Of a DNA stretch of 64,000 nt, positions 55,499-64,000 are shown in pieces. Source of the stretch: Chlorops oryzae. Its lineage: Eukaryota > Arthropoda > Insecta > Diptera > Chloropidae. The translations under genes and the position numbers were made by a program. Under the pieces are notes generated by a model. It was not told the DNA's origin. It did not search any database and saw only the letters and a list, made by a program, of their open reading frames with translations. Numbering within the stretch: the first letter of the stretch is position 1; the number at the start of each line of letters is the position of its first letter. The DNA lies in the NCBI GenBank assembly GCA_020466095.1, contig CM035807.1, positions 33,361,184 to 33,425,183 of the forward strand, written 5' to 3'.

Positions 55499-58400
55499 AT
55501 GTTGGATTCTGAAACGCCAAGGAGAAGCAAAAGAAGTAATAAAGGAATTCCGCCTGCAAAGTATTTAGAAGAGATCGCCATGCCGCAAGGGAATTCAGAG
55601 CCAAAACTTACTCCGGAGAATCCACCGACAACTGCAAGTGTGTCAAACGTGTCTCGCCCAAATCCGCAGTCGCAGCCCATAGGTACCACGCAGTCACCGA
55701 ACAGCCAGCCTAGCGCTAACGTTCAGCAGCAGCAGCAGAATACGGTACTCAGTAAGATGTCGCGGGAATTTGATCGCAAAATGGCCGAAATGCGACACGA
55801 GTTTAATAGGCAGTTGCATGCAATGCAAGAGTTGATGCGGTCAAATACGGAACGTATCACGAACAGTGTAGTGGAACTAAGGAACGAACGCAGCCTGGAG
55901 AGCGTAAGTGCCAGCCAAAACCCAGTCGAGGGTGTACACGGGTCATCATCGGTGGCAAGTGAAAACAGCGTCAGAACCGTCGAACATCGCCATAAGAAGA
56001 TATACCCGTTGCCGAAATTCTCAGGTACGCCAGAAGAGTGGTCTAGCTTTTATGAATCCTTCACGAGCACGACGTTGGAGTTCGAATACTCGGATTTGCA
56101 CAACATCATGCGTCTACGGGATGCTATACAGGGAGAGGCTCGTGAAACGGTAGAGGCGCTCCTGTCGAATTCAGCCAACGTGAACGCCATTTTGGAAATC
56201 CTCAAAGAAACATATGGCAGACCAGAACAATTAATTAAGAGCCAAATAGGGAAAGTAAGACAAATAGCCCCACTAACAGAGGACAACCCCGAAAAGCTGG
56301 TTGATCTTGTGAACAAGATCACTAACATGGTGACATTCTTGAAGAATGCAAACGGTGAGCATCATCTTATGAATCCAACACTCGTGAGTGAAATCGTTGG
56401 AAAACTGCCGACTTCTCGCCAAATACAATGGGCCGAAAAATGCTTGTACCTTGGCCGCCCGGCCACAGCAATCGATTTATGCGAGTTTCTGAATGTCATC
56501 AGGCGCATTGCGAACTTGGTGTCGGACTCACTTCCAGTTCCTGAGAAGAGAAGCCGTGGAATGACATTACCCCAGACGTCAGCCTCCTCATCGAAGCACA
56601 AGGGTCGCAACTTCGTCAACGTGACCGTAACCGAGAGAAAATGTGTTTCCTGTGGCGGTGAATGCAGAGCCTTGGAGTCGTGCAACGCGTTTAAAGAATC
56701 TTCCATTGACCAACGCTGGCAAAAGATCAAGGAAATAAAGGCGTGTTTTTCGTGCCTGAAAAAGGGCCATCGAACAGGACAGTGTTATAAAAAAGGAAAG
56801 TGTGGAGTCGATAACTGCCAGAAAATGCACCACAGTCTATTACATAGCACGCGCACAAGTATCTCTTCCAAGGATGAAGTTCCAGCAACTAGGTCAGATG
56901 CAGATAAAGAGGTGGCTCCCCCTGCTGAGCGCGTAAGCTGCCATAATAACGACGTTGTTTCCAGCGAGGATGTGTTATTCCAAGTCATCCCGGTAAAGCT
57001 CTTTGGTATCGGAACTACAGTCAGCACTTATGCATTCATCGACGATGGAGCAAACGCAACAATATTGGACCGCCAAATAGCGCAGCAATTGGGCATAAGC
57101 GGAAAAAATAGTACTCTGGAGCTGTTTTGGTTGAACCGTGACATGGTGTCGGAGGCAACACAAATTATTAGCTTGGAAATCAGCGGTATCGAGAAGGACT
57201 CCCGAAGGTACAAGATGTCAAAGGTGTATACTTCGTCTAAGCTAGCATTGCCATCGCAGACCTTTGATGCCAGGGCGTCTCGTGAGAACCATGATTATCT
57301 ATCAGGATTGCCGCTGCATAGCTACGAGCGCGTTCAGCCTAAACTCATCATAAGTTTAACCCACGCTTACTTGACGGTGCCAATAGAAGTTCCAAGGACA
57401 GGGCCAGGTCCTATAGCTGTGAGAACGAGGCTTGGATGGTTGGCGTACGGACCGACGGACAATGCTGAAGAGAAATCGAAAGCTATTATGTGCCATGCGT
57501 ACTGCAAGTGCGATAACAATATCAATGACATCGTATCTAGCTATATCTCAATCGAGGCTTTTGGTACTAAACCAAATGTTAAGACACCTGTTTCGAAGGA
57601 CGACGCTCGTGCCTTGAAGATTCTGGGGGAAACCACGAAGAAAACAGCAGACAGATACGAAGTCGGGTTACTTTGGAAGGAATTTCTCCCACCTTTTCCG
57701 GACAGCTTCGACACGGCAAAAAGGCGCTTGGAAGGAGTGGAGCGAAAGATGCAAAGGGACCCTGAGTTTGCTAAGCAATATGGTGAGAAGATAAGCAGCT
57801 ACATCGCAAAAGGATATGCGGAACGTTTGACGGAAGAAGAGGCAAATCGCAGGACCGCTAGAACCTGGTATATTCCACATTTCGGTGTTAATAATATTAA
57901 CAAAAAAGGAATAAGGATCGTCTTTGATGCCGCAGCCGAGGTGAGGGCTATATCGCTGAATAAACTACTGTTGCCGGGTCCGGACCTCAACCAGCCGCTT
58001 GTAGCAGTGCTATTTAAATTTCGGCAATCGCCAGTAGCAGTCACTGGAGACATACAGGAGATGTTTCATCAGGTATGCGTTAAAAAGGAGGACTGGAACA
58101 GCCAAAGATTTATATGGAGAAACGGAAATCCGGAAAACCCCATCGAGACCTACGTAATGAAACGACTGATATTTGGTGCAACATGTTCGCCTGTCGCGGC
58201 GCAGCATGTTAAGAACCTGAATGCAAAGGCGTTCTCTGACGTTTATCCAAGAGCAGTCAAAGGGATCTGTGAGAGGCATTACGTCGACGACTATGCGGAT
58301 TGTTTCAACAGTGAGGAAGAAGCTATCCAGACCGTAGAGGAAGTTAAAAAGATTCATAGCGCAGCCGGTTTCAAGTTGCGAAATTTGAATTCAAACTCGA

Positions 58401-61006
58401 GGAGAATAAGAGAAAAATACGGAGGTGACGATCCGGAGGATGCGGTCAAACTCGAAAAGGAGGTGGATCGTATTTTGGGTATTCACTGGATGACGAACTC
58501 TGATGTCTTCGTGTTCAAACTCGCCTTTAATCGCATTCCAAAGGAGGTGCTTGAATTTAAACGCAAGCCGACAAAAAGAGAGCTGTTGCGGTTACAGATG
58601 TCTATCTTCGACCCGTATGGATTTTTAGTAAACTTTATGGTGACATCGAAAATCATCATGCAAGCTGTATGGAAACTGCATATTCAATGGGACGAGTCTA
58701 TTCCTGATGAGGTGTACGAAAAGTGGAAGTCATGGATGGAGGACATGCCGAACGTCCTGAAACTCAAAGTCCCAAGATGCTACATGCCGGCTTTTGAGAG
58801 AGCATTAGTGGACTTACACATCTTTGTGGACGCAAGCGAGCAAGCGCTGGCTGTGGTGGCGTACTGGCGAATTGTGGCAGATAAAAGAGTGGATGTGGTG
58901 TTTGTTGCGGCTAAGAGCAGCTGTGCACCGATTCGATTCCACACCATCCCAAAATTGGAGCTTCAAGCAGCTACGATGGGCGCTCGTCTGGAGCAAGCGA
59001 TATCGGCTCATCATGACATACGAATCCGCAATCGCGTTTTTTGGAGCGACTCAAGTACAGTGTTGAGGTGGATAAGGTCGGCGCATATGAGATACAAGCA
59101 GTACGTAGCGAATCGAGTTGCCGAGATCCTGGAATCCAGTAAGGCCGAGCAATGGAAATGGTGTCCAGGCGATCTAAACCCCGCCGATGATGCCACACGA
59201 GCAAAGTTTCCGTCAAGGTACAAAACGGATGGCGTATGGATGTTGGGGCCAGAATTCTTAAGGTTGGAAGAGGGATCTTGGCCCAAGGAAGATTATACAA
59301 CTCAAGCAGACGAATCGACCGGCGAAGAGCTGCGGAAAAAATTCGTTTTCGTAGTTTCGAGCCAGGTATGTTACGAAGTTCCAATCATTAATCGCTTTAG
59401 TAACTATTTAAGATACAAACGAGCGGCCGCTTGGATGTTGCGTTATGTTGCCAACCTGAAACGCAAAGCCCGAAAAAAGGAACTGATGGTGGGTCCATTA
59501 TCGGCGGAAGAGGAAGCTGATGCAGAAATCTATCTCTGCCACTGGGTGCAGATGCAAGCATTTGGAGACGACTTTTGCGACTTGTGCGATAAAGGCGTAG
59601 TTTCGAAGAGTAGCAATATAAGAACGTTGAACCCCTTTATCGGAGATGATGGTCTCATTCGTTGCAACGGCCGCTTGCAAAGGGCAGAATGCATTCCAGT
59701 GTCAGCAAGGAAGCCAATCATCGTTCCAAGCAACCACTCGTTTACCCGGCTTTTGGTGAAGCACTACCATTACAAGTTGCGGCACCTTAACAAGGAGACG
59801 ATTATGTGCGAAATACGACAGAAGTTTTGGATACCGTCTTTGCGTCGTGAGGTCAACCGTGCTCAGTCCAATTGTTTTCTCTGTAGGATAAGGAGAGCAA
59901 AACCGATTCAGCCTCAGATGAGCGATCTGCCCATTGATCGTGTACAGGCTTTCATACGTCCGTTTACTTACACGGGAGTCGATATGTTTGGGCCCTTAAC
60001 AGTAAAGATAAGGCGAGCTCGGGAAAAGCGCTGGATATGTCTGTTTACGTGTTTGACAGTGCGTGCCGTACATCTGGAAGTCGCCACGGACCTGACGAGT
60101 GATTCATTTTTGTTGTGCCTGCGAAACTTCATGAACAGGAGAGGCGTGCCAAAACAAATGAGAAGCGATAATGGGACTAACTTTGTGGGTGTGGCTGCCG
60201 AGTTGAATGGAACTTCGAATTTTTTGGACCACGACAGCATCACTGAGAAGACGAGTCCGTTGGGTATCAAGTGGATTTTCAATACTCCAGCTAATCCAGC
60301 CCAAGGTGGAATATGGGAAAGGTTGGTGCAGTCTGTAAAAAGGGTTTTGTACCAGATGCTGAAGGAGGAAGCGCCTAGATTGGACACCTTAACGAGCCTG
60401 TTAATTGAAGCAGAGTGTATTGTCAACTCGCGCCCTCTAACACACCTGCCAGTGACGCCCGACGAGCCCGAGCCATTGACGCCGAACCACTTCCTCTTGG
60501 GCGGAACTAATTCCACGCAAGCGCCCGCCTCGCCAGATCCTCGTCTTATGTGCCATCGGAAGCAGTGGAGGGTGTTAAGCAATCTAAGGAACTGCTTCTG
60601 GAAACGGTGGATCCGAGAATATTTACCGGAATTGACGAGACGCGCGAAGTGGTGCCTACCAGCCAACGGTCTTTGCAAAGGAAGCCTCGTGCTAATTTGT
60701 GACCCGGATGCCCCTAGATCGAAATGGAGACGAGGCAGAGTGATGAAGCTAATGTACGGGAAAGACGGTATAGCCAGATCCGCCGCCGTGGACACCACAG
60801 TCGGAGTGTTCAGCCGACCTATCTCTAAGTTGGCAGTCCTGGATGTGAGCATGGCGCCCCAGGAGGAAATGGTGAGTCTCCCTCCGGGATCGACTCACGG
60901 GGGTGGGGATGTCGTCGACACCAGGAGTAAGGCAATATCGATATGGCCCGACGGCACATCACTAATTAATCAGCCGAAAAATGTCAGCCCTAGTTGCATT
61001 TATTAG
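55499..61006 (+). CDS. BEL/Pao Gag-Pol polyprotein, intact frame
   Basis: The first ATG is at 55499; the open frame of about 1,835 residues ends inside the 3' LTR. Approximate residues: basic N-terminus 5-20; coiled/Gln-rich 75-130; DUF1759 Gag region 165-310 (YPLPKFSGTPEEWSSFYESF); zinc knuckles 415-450 (CFSCLKKGHRTGQC, CQKMHHSLLH); protease 510-600 (FIDDGANATIL); RT 775-1000 (TGDIQEMFHQV, HYVDDYADCF with catalytic DD); RNase H about 1105-1230 (IFVDASEQALAV, FWSDSSTVLRW); integrase zinc finger 1420-1470 (HYHYKLRHLN...CFLCRI); D,D,E core: TGVDMFGPL, MRSDNGTNFVG, AQGGIWERLV; C-terminal DUF5641-like domain 1690-1790. No env-like ORF. All visible catalytic residues are in place. Replicates through RNA and integrates its cDNA. 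Confidence 0.97.
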   Translation: MLDSETPRRSKRSNKGIPPAKYLEEIAMPQGNSEPKLTPENPPTTASVSNVSRPNPQSQPIGTTQSPNSQPSANVQQQQQNTVLSKMSREFDRKMAEMRHEFNRQLHAMQELMRSNTERITNSVVELRNERSLESVSASQNPVEGVHGSSSVASENSVRTVEHRHKKIYPLPKFSGTPEEWSSFYESFTSTTLEFEYSDLHNIMRLRDAIQGEARETVEALLSNSANVNAILEILKETYGRPEQLIKSQIGKVRQIAPLTEDNPEKLVDLVNKITNMVTFLKNANGEHHLMNPTLVSEIVGKLPTSRQIQWAEKCLYLGRPATAIDLCEFLNVIRRIANLVSDSLPVPEKRSRGMTLPQTSASSSKHKGRNFVNVTVTERKCVSCGGECRALESCNAFKESSIDQRWQKIKEIKACFSCLKKGHRTGQCYKKGKCGVDNCQKMHHSLLHSTRTSISSKDEVPATRSDADKEVAPPAERVSCHNNDVVSSEDVLFQVIPVKLFGIGTTVSTYAFIDDGANATILDRQIAQQLGISGKNSTLELFWLNRDMVSEATQIISLEISGIEKDSRRYKMSKVYTSSKLALPSQTFDARASRENHDYLSGLPLHSYERVQPKLIISLTHAYLTVPIEVPRTGPGPIAVRTRLGWLAYGPTDNAEEKSKAIMCHAYCKCDNNINDIVSSYISIEAFGTKPNVKTPVSKDDARALKILGETTKKTADRYEVGLLWKEFLPPFPDSFDTAKRRLEGVERKMQRDPEFAKQYGEKISSYIAKGYAERLTEEEANRRTARTWYIPHFGVNNINKKGIRIVFDAAAEVRAISLNKLLLPGPDLNQPLVAVLFKFRQSPVAVTGDIQEMFHQVCVKKEDWNSQRFIWRNGNPENPIETYVMKRLIFGATCSPVAAQHVKNLNAKAFSDVYPRAVKGICERHYVDDYADCFNSEEEAIQTVEEVKKIHSAAGFKLRNLNSNSRRIREKYGGDDPEDAVKLEKEVDRILGIHWMTNSDVFVFKLAFNRIPKEVLEFKRKPTKRELLRLQMSIFDPYGFLVNFMVTSKIIMQAVWKLHIQWDESIPDEVYEKWKSWMEDMPNVLKLKVPRCYMPAFERALVDLHIFVDASEQALAVVAYWRIVADKRVDVVFVAAKSSCAPIRFHTIPKLELQAATMGARLEQAISAHHDIRIRNRVFWSDSSTVLRWIRSAHMRYKQYVANRVAEILESSKAEQWKWCPGDLNPADDATRAKFPSRYKTDGVWMLGPEFLRLEEGSWPKEDYTTQADESTGEELRKKFVFVVSSQVCYEVPIINRFSNYLRYKRAAAWMLRYVANLKRKARKKELMVGPLSAEEEADAEIYLCHWVQMQAFGDDFCDLCDKGVVSKSSNIRTLNPFIGDDGLIRCNGRLQRAECIPVSARKPIIVPSNHSFTRLLVKHYHYKLRHLNKETIMCEIRQKFWIPSLRREVNRAQSNCFLCRIRRAKPIQPQMSDLPIDRVQAFIRPFTYTGVDMFGPLTVKIRRAREKRWICLFTCLTVRAVHLEVATDLTSDSFLLCLRNFMNRRGVPKQMRSDNGTNFVGVAAELNGTSNFLDHDSITEKTSPLGIKWIFNTPANPAQGGIWERLVQSVKRVLYQMLKEEAPRLDTLTSLLIEAECIVNSRPLTHLPVTPDEPEPLTPNHFLLGGTNSTQAPASPDPRLMCHRKQWRVLSNLRNCFWKRWIREYLPELTRRAKWCLPANGLCKGSLVLICDPDAPRSKWRRGRVMKLMYGKDGIARSAAVDTTVGVFSRPISKLAVLDVSMAPQEEMVSLPPGSTHGGGDVVDTRSKAISIWPDGTSLINQPKNVSPSCIY

Positions 61007-61286
61007 CATCACCAAATGGCGTGATATTAGTTTTTATGTTTAATTTTGTTAGTGTAAAAGTAAAGCGGTATTTTGCAGAAGAATTGGCGGGAAGCGGAGC
61101 AGACTATAAAAGGACGAAGTCTGCAGTAGAATTCTCACTTTGCGCCAAGACTCCTGCAAGAAACCAAGTAAGTAATAGTCATTTGTTATTTGTAAGTGCT
61201 CAATGTGCAAACGTTTTTTTTTTTAGAGAATAAACGATTCCTACTACTTTTCGTGGAGCTGTTTAATTCCGTTGTATTACGGCGCA
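60910..61286 (+). repeat. 3' LTR of BEL element
   Basis: As the 5' LTR but with 11 rather than 10 T in the T-run. The last codons of the polyprotein overlap its first 97 bases. Confidence 0.96.
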
Positions 61287-61794
61287 TATGCCTAGCAATG
61301 CCTGCATATTCGCCTCAAATTCACATCATATTGTGATATCATAGCATGTTGGAATATTCCCCCATTTTCAAAATTTTAAAAACAAAAAACCTAAAATATT
61401 TAGTTTTTATTTTTATATTATGTATTCATGCGCTATGGTTGAAAGTTAAAATATTTGTAATGGCAATGTTTGAACTTGTTACGATTATATTGCTATAAAA
61501 AGTAACTACTAATAATACTGTGCTAGTAGAAAATAAGATAAGACCGGAGCGTATTTTAGTAACACTCTATCAGGCTATGAAGTTCAAGGATAGTGTGGGA
61601 AGTGCTATAGATAGGTGGTAGGTAGGTGGTAGGTAGAGGTTGGAGTGGTTGTAGCTCAGGCCTATTTATCGACCTATTGTTTGTGATACACACCACAAGG
61701 AGTTTTTTCTTGTGTTTGTATAAGCGCATGCCTTTTAATGTAGTGTACCTTTAACATACACAGTTTATGAAAAACCAGTGCAAGGCTTGGAACG

Positions 61795-61870
61795 TTTCGC
61801 TGTGCCGGGAATCGAACCTCGGACTCTGGCATCGAGAGCATAGCACGCATCCCCTGCACTATCCCCGAGA
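61795..61870 (-). repeat. tRNA-like segment, family shared with 34885-34965
   Basis: On the minus strand GGGATAGTGCAGGGGATGCG (box A region) and CCGAGGTTCGATTCCCGG (strong box B). It lies within the CCCCAATAG-ended element. Confidence 0.7.
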
Positions 61871-62474
61871 AACAAAAACTGCTATGCTTGTGAGTTTATA
61901 AATGACAGATACATGAAAATGAATTCAAAAACATCAAGTGAGTTTGGTGTAGTTTTGAAATAATATTTTGAGGAATACAACTGTCATCAAATTGTTGATC
62001 ATATGGAGACATTTATTGAACTCTTTTTTTCTTCATATACACGGCATGTTGTGATATCATTTCTTGAAGGAATATTCGCTACAATTTCAAATCCGAACAT
62101 AATTTCTTTCTAGGATTGCAATTTCGACTCATGAAAATTAGTCAACTCGATATATTTTTGATCTCATATAATGCAACAAATTATTTTTATCAAACATTCT
62201 TCATTTTGCGGTAGTGTCTTGAGTTCATTGTATGATGGCATGCCTGTATATTTATGTCTACTCATAACTTGATCAAAATAGAGTCGGTTCATGTTTTCAT
62301 TCAAATACGCACAATTTATTAATAATTGATATCATGATAGTACAGCAACGTATGCTATAAAAATTTCTTCATTTTGCCGGAATATCCTGATATCATGTTA
62401 TGAATATCACAATGTTCTATTGGGGTTGTGAACTATTTTTTTTTCTTTTTTTTTTTAAATAAAGCTTATACTAA

Positions 62475-63959
62475 TTAAAAAATTACGTATTTTGCAAGTA
62501 CACAGCAAACTTTTGTCGCAATTTGTAGTTGGATCCATTGACCTGGAGTAAACTGTCCATTTTCGAAAGAATCCACGTAATTCGAAGGACAATATGACTT
62601 AGATTTAGTATGCATCAAGTAGTTAAGAAGACATACAACTGCTTTAACTACTTTATCAGCCGTTTCAGGTAGCGCATGGATATCACCACGCAATACTCTC
62701 CACCTAGCCGCAAGAATGCCAAATGCATTTTCAATGGTAACGCGTGCATGTGAGAGCCTTTTATTAAAAACTTCTTCTTCGGAAGTCAAATTGTTTCCTG
62801 CAATATAATGCATAATTAGAATCCTTAGATTAAATATCAGCCCGACTCTAAATATTCCCGGAGAACAAATTCCCGGTACAGGAAAATAATTGGAATGAGT
62901 ATTCGGCTCATTTCCATGAATTCACTATCCCCATTCATTCAAAAATGGAGAATTTTAGCCTCGTCAAAAGTGTATTCACCGGGAATTCGTTCCCCGGGAT
63001 TATTTAGAATCAGGCTGTATGTATTCTTACCAGAATATGGGCGCATTAAGTTTTCTTGAAGAGGGAACGCGCTATCTCCTACGAAAAAATATGGGAACTC
63101 TTCATTGGAGTTCGGCAGAAACGATGGACCTGGAATGCAAAGCTTTTTATTGGACAAGAGCTTCCAAAACTCAGTGTTTGCCAAAATTCCGCCCTCACTC
63201 TGGCTTCCGCATGCTCCCACATCTACCATTGTGAAAGAATAGTCAGCGTCACAAATCGCAAGGATAACTATGCTGTGTCGTCCCTTATAATTGTAAAATT
63301 TCGATGCTCCTTTGGGAGGACATACGATCGACACGTGCTTTCCGTCAATGGCACCTAAGCAGTGTGGAAAGTTCCACTTTTGCTCGAACTTTATGGCAAT
63401 ATCCATCCACTCGCTGCAGCTCGGCGGAGATAAGTAAACAGGGCTCAATTCTTCCCAAATAGCCTGGCATGTCTCCCGTATTATTTTGCCAACACTTGAA
63501 GTTGACATTTTAAATTTTAGAGCATATGTATAACGTGCTCCTCCATGCGCTAAATATCTGATAAAACATTCATTCGTATTCATAACTGATGTTGCATTGT
63601 ACAAATACTTACATCAATGTCAAAGCCAGACGACACTCCGCAGGGATTGGCTTACGCCGTGATCTTTTGGTCAAACGCAATTCCAATACGCTTAATATGA
63701 AGTCAAATTGCTCAACGTTCATACGAGTGGCCTTAAAAAACATTTCATGATCGTCTCTCTTCATTTCGGCAAATGTTGTGGCGTAAAATCCCATTTCGTC
63801 TCGACACCTGAATATTGGTCTAACCCACCACTTTCGTTTGCAATTCTGTTTTGTCTTAACGTATTTGCGATGACCCAAGAATGCTGCTGTTGCATATAAT
63901 AAAATTCGGTGAGCTTTAAATGCTCTCATTTGGTTATTTTGTTTTTGCAGAGACCGCAA
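62475..63959 (-). CDS. PIF/Harbinger transposase (HARBI1/DDE_4 type), three exons, open
   Basis: Exons by GT-AG and frame: 63959-63613, 63557-63031, 62797-62475. Together 1197 bases, 398 codons plus stop, with phases that match at both junctions. Exon 1: KWWVRPIFRCRDEMGFY, helix-turn-helix style N-terminus. Exon 2: LGAIDGKHVSIVCPP (first Asp), YNYKGRHSIVILAICDADY, FVGDSAFPLQENLMRPY (second Asp). Exon 3: RLSHARVTIENAFGILAARW (Glu). The length is close to HARBI1-like proteins. Intron 1 is 55 bases (63558-63612); intron 2 (62798-63030) contains a 180-bp MITE. It cuts and pastes elements with 3-bp TWA duplications, normally with a Myb/MADF partner. Whether the ATG at 63959 is the true start cannot be told, as the window ends soon after. 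Confidence 0.9.
62838..63017. mobile_element. 180-bp MITE in transposase intron 2
   Basis: Arms CAGCCCGACTCTAAATATTC (plus) and CAGCCTGATTCTAAATAATC (minus) extend through CCGG(A/G)GAAC(A/G)AATTCCCGGT. TAT flanks both ends (62835-62837 and 63018-63020). Confidence 0.85.
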
Positions 63960-64000
63960 CGATTACAAACATATGTTTTCATACGACACGATTTTCCTTG

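Larger units (their letters stand above)
55021..61286 (+). mobile_element. BEL/Pao LTR retrotransposon, apparently complete, 6266 bp
   Basis: Two LTRs (376 and 377 bp) flank one 1.8-kb-codon open frame. Flanking GATGC (55016-55020) and TATGC (61287-61291) agree at 4 of 5 bases, the duplication size of BEL elements. A purine tract ACGGGGGTGGGGA precedes the 3' LTR. Confidence 0.96.
54751..62424. mobile_element. CCCCAATAGAACA-ended non-autonomous element, split by BEL
   Basis: Ends CCCCAATAGAACA (54751) and, on the minus strand, CCCCAATAGAACATTGTG (62424); TT on both sides (54749-54750 and 62425-62426). Without BEL it is about 1.4 kb. TGATATCA-like palindromes recur on both sides (54780-55015 and 61325-62405). 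A tRNA-like piece is at 61795-61870. No coding capacity. Confidence 0.7.
53530..64000. mobile_element. Autonomous-type PIF/Harbinger element, convergent MADF and transposase genes, heavily invaded
   Basis: Left subterminal zone 53530-53690 repeats CGACACGACAGC/CGACAAATATTCG motifs. The MADF gene runs rightwards (53794-54687) and the transposase gene leftwards (63959 to 62475). Between them sits a CCCCAATAG-ended element with a BEL retrotransposon in it. The right end lies beyond the window, so TIR and duplication cannot be confirmed. Confidence 0.75.

Noticed and set aside
59968..60852. 294-codon open frame on the minus strand
   Set aside because: Fully antisense to the integrase and C-terminal part of the BEL polyprotein; no domain of its own.
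63019..63358. Plus-strand frames over the Harbinger transposase
   Set aside because: Antisense to exon 2, which carries the DDE motifs.

Overview
The window looks like a piece of a fly genome (higher Diptera; a tephritid-like species is my guess, not proven). It is AT-rich and intron-bearing, carries three assembly gaps of 100 N, and consists almost entirely of nested transposable elements. The element mix fits Diptera: irritans-group mariner, mdg1/412-like gypsy, BEL/Pao, LOA-like non-LTR elements and (GTCY)n 'mini-me'-like repeats. I see no bacterial features. The only host-derived gene I recognise is a multi-exon heme peroxidase on the minus strand (37149-40267), and it carries several frame breaks.

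Layout. 1-1620: decayed non-LTR endonuclease/RT (minus). 2780-3703: CACTA-like transposase fossil. 3907-4240: 64-bp tandem repeat. 4906-6704: hAT element with TIRs and 8-bp duplications. 6920-7156: PIF-type hairpin MITE with TAA duplications. 7386-10709: gypsy remnant (minus) split by a CACTCAG-ended element (8267-9287). 11882-17500: 412/mdg1-like gypsy (LTR, two leader ORFs, gag, pro, RT) split by a Himar1-like mariner (16130-17424) and ending at a gap. 17828-19871: TTAA-flanked element containing a hAT MITE. 20521-22688: CACTCA-ended element containing a second mariner type. 22697-25745: BED/hAT transposon. 26046-36410: mini-me repeats, tRNA-like SINE pieces, a CACTGAG-ended element, several hAT MITEs and a second Himar1-like copy carrying its own MITE. 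42632-44850: non-LTR scrap joined to a gypsy pol. 44856-47105: intron-bearing gene fossil of an uncharacterised repetitive metazoan family. 48002-49572: large fold-back. 50624-53500: MADF-bearing inverted elements with two nested insertions. 53530-64000: autonomous-type PIF/Harbinger element with a broken MADF gene (plus) and a transposase gene whose three exons read open (minus). Inserted between these two genes is a CCCCAATAG-ended element, which in turn holds an apparently intact, very young BEL/Pao retrotransposon (55021-61286).

Best leads. (1) Several non-autonomous DNA element families share a plan: CACTSA-type ends, a 2-bp target duplication and family-specific palindromic subterminal motifs. 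One of them sits in a coding frame that demonstrates the 2-bp duplication. (2) tRNA-like A/B-box segments sit inside non-autonomous DNA transposons of different superfamilies. (3) A BEL element with LTRs that look identical by eye except for one T, and a 1.8-kb-codon open frame. (4) A PIF/Harbinger transposase that stays open because a MITE landed inside its intron. (5) The repetitive gene family at 44856-47105, to which I cannot assign a function. All of this is reading by eye; no alignment or search was run.
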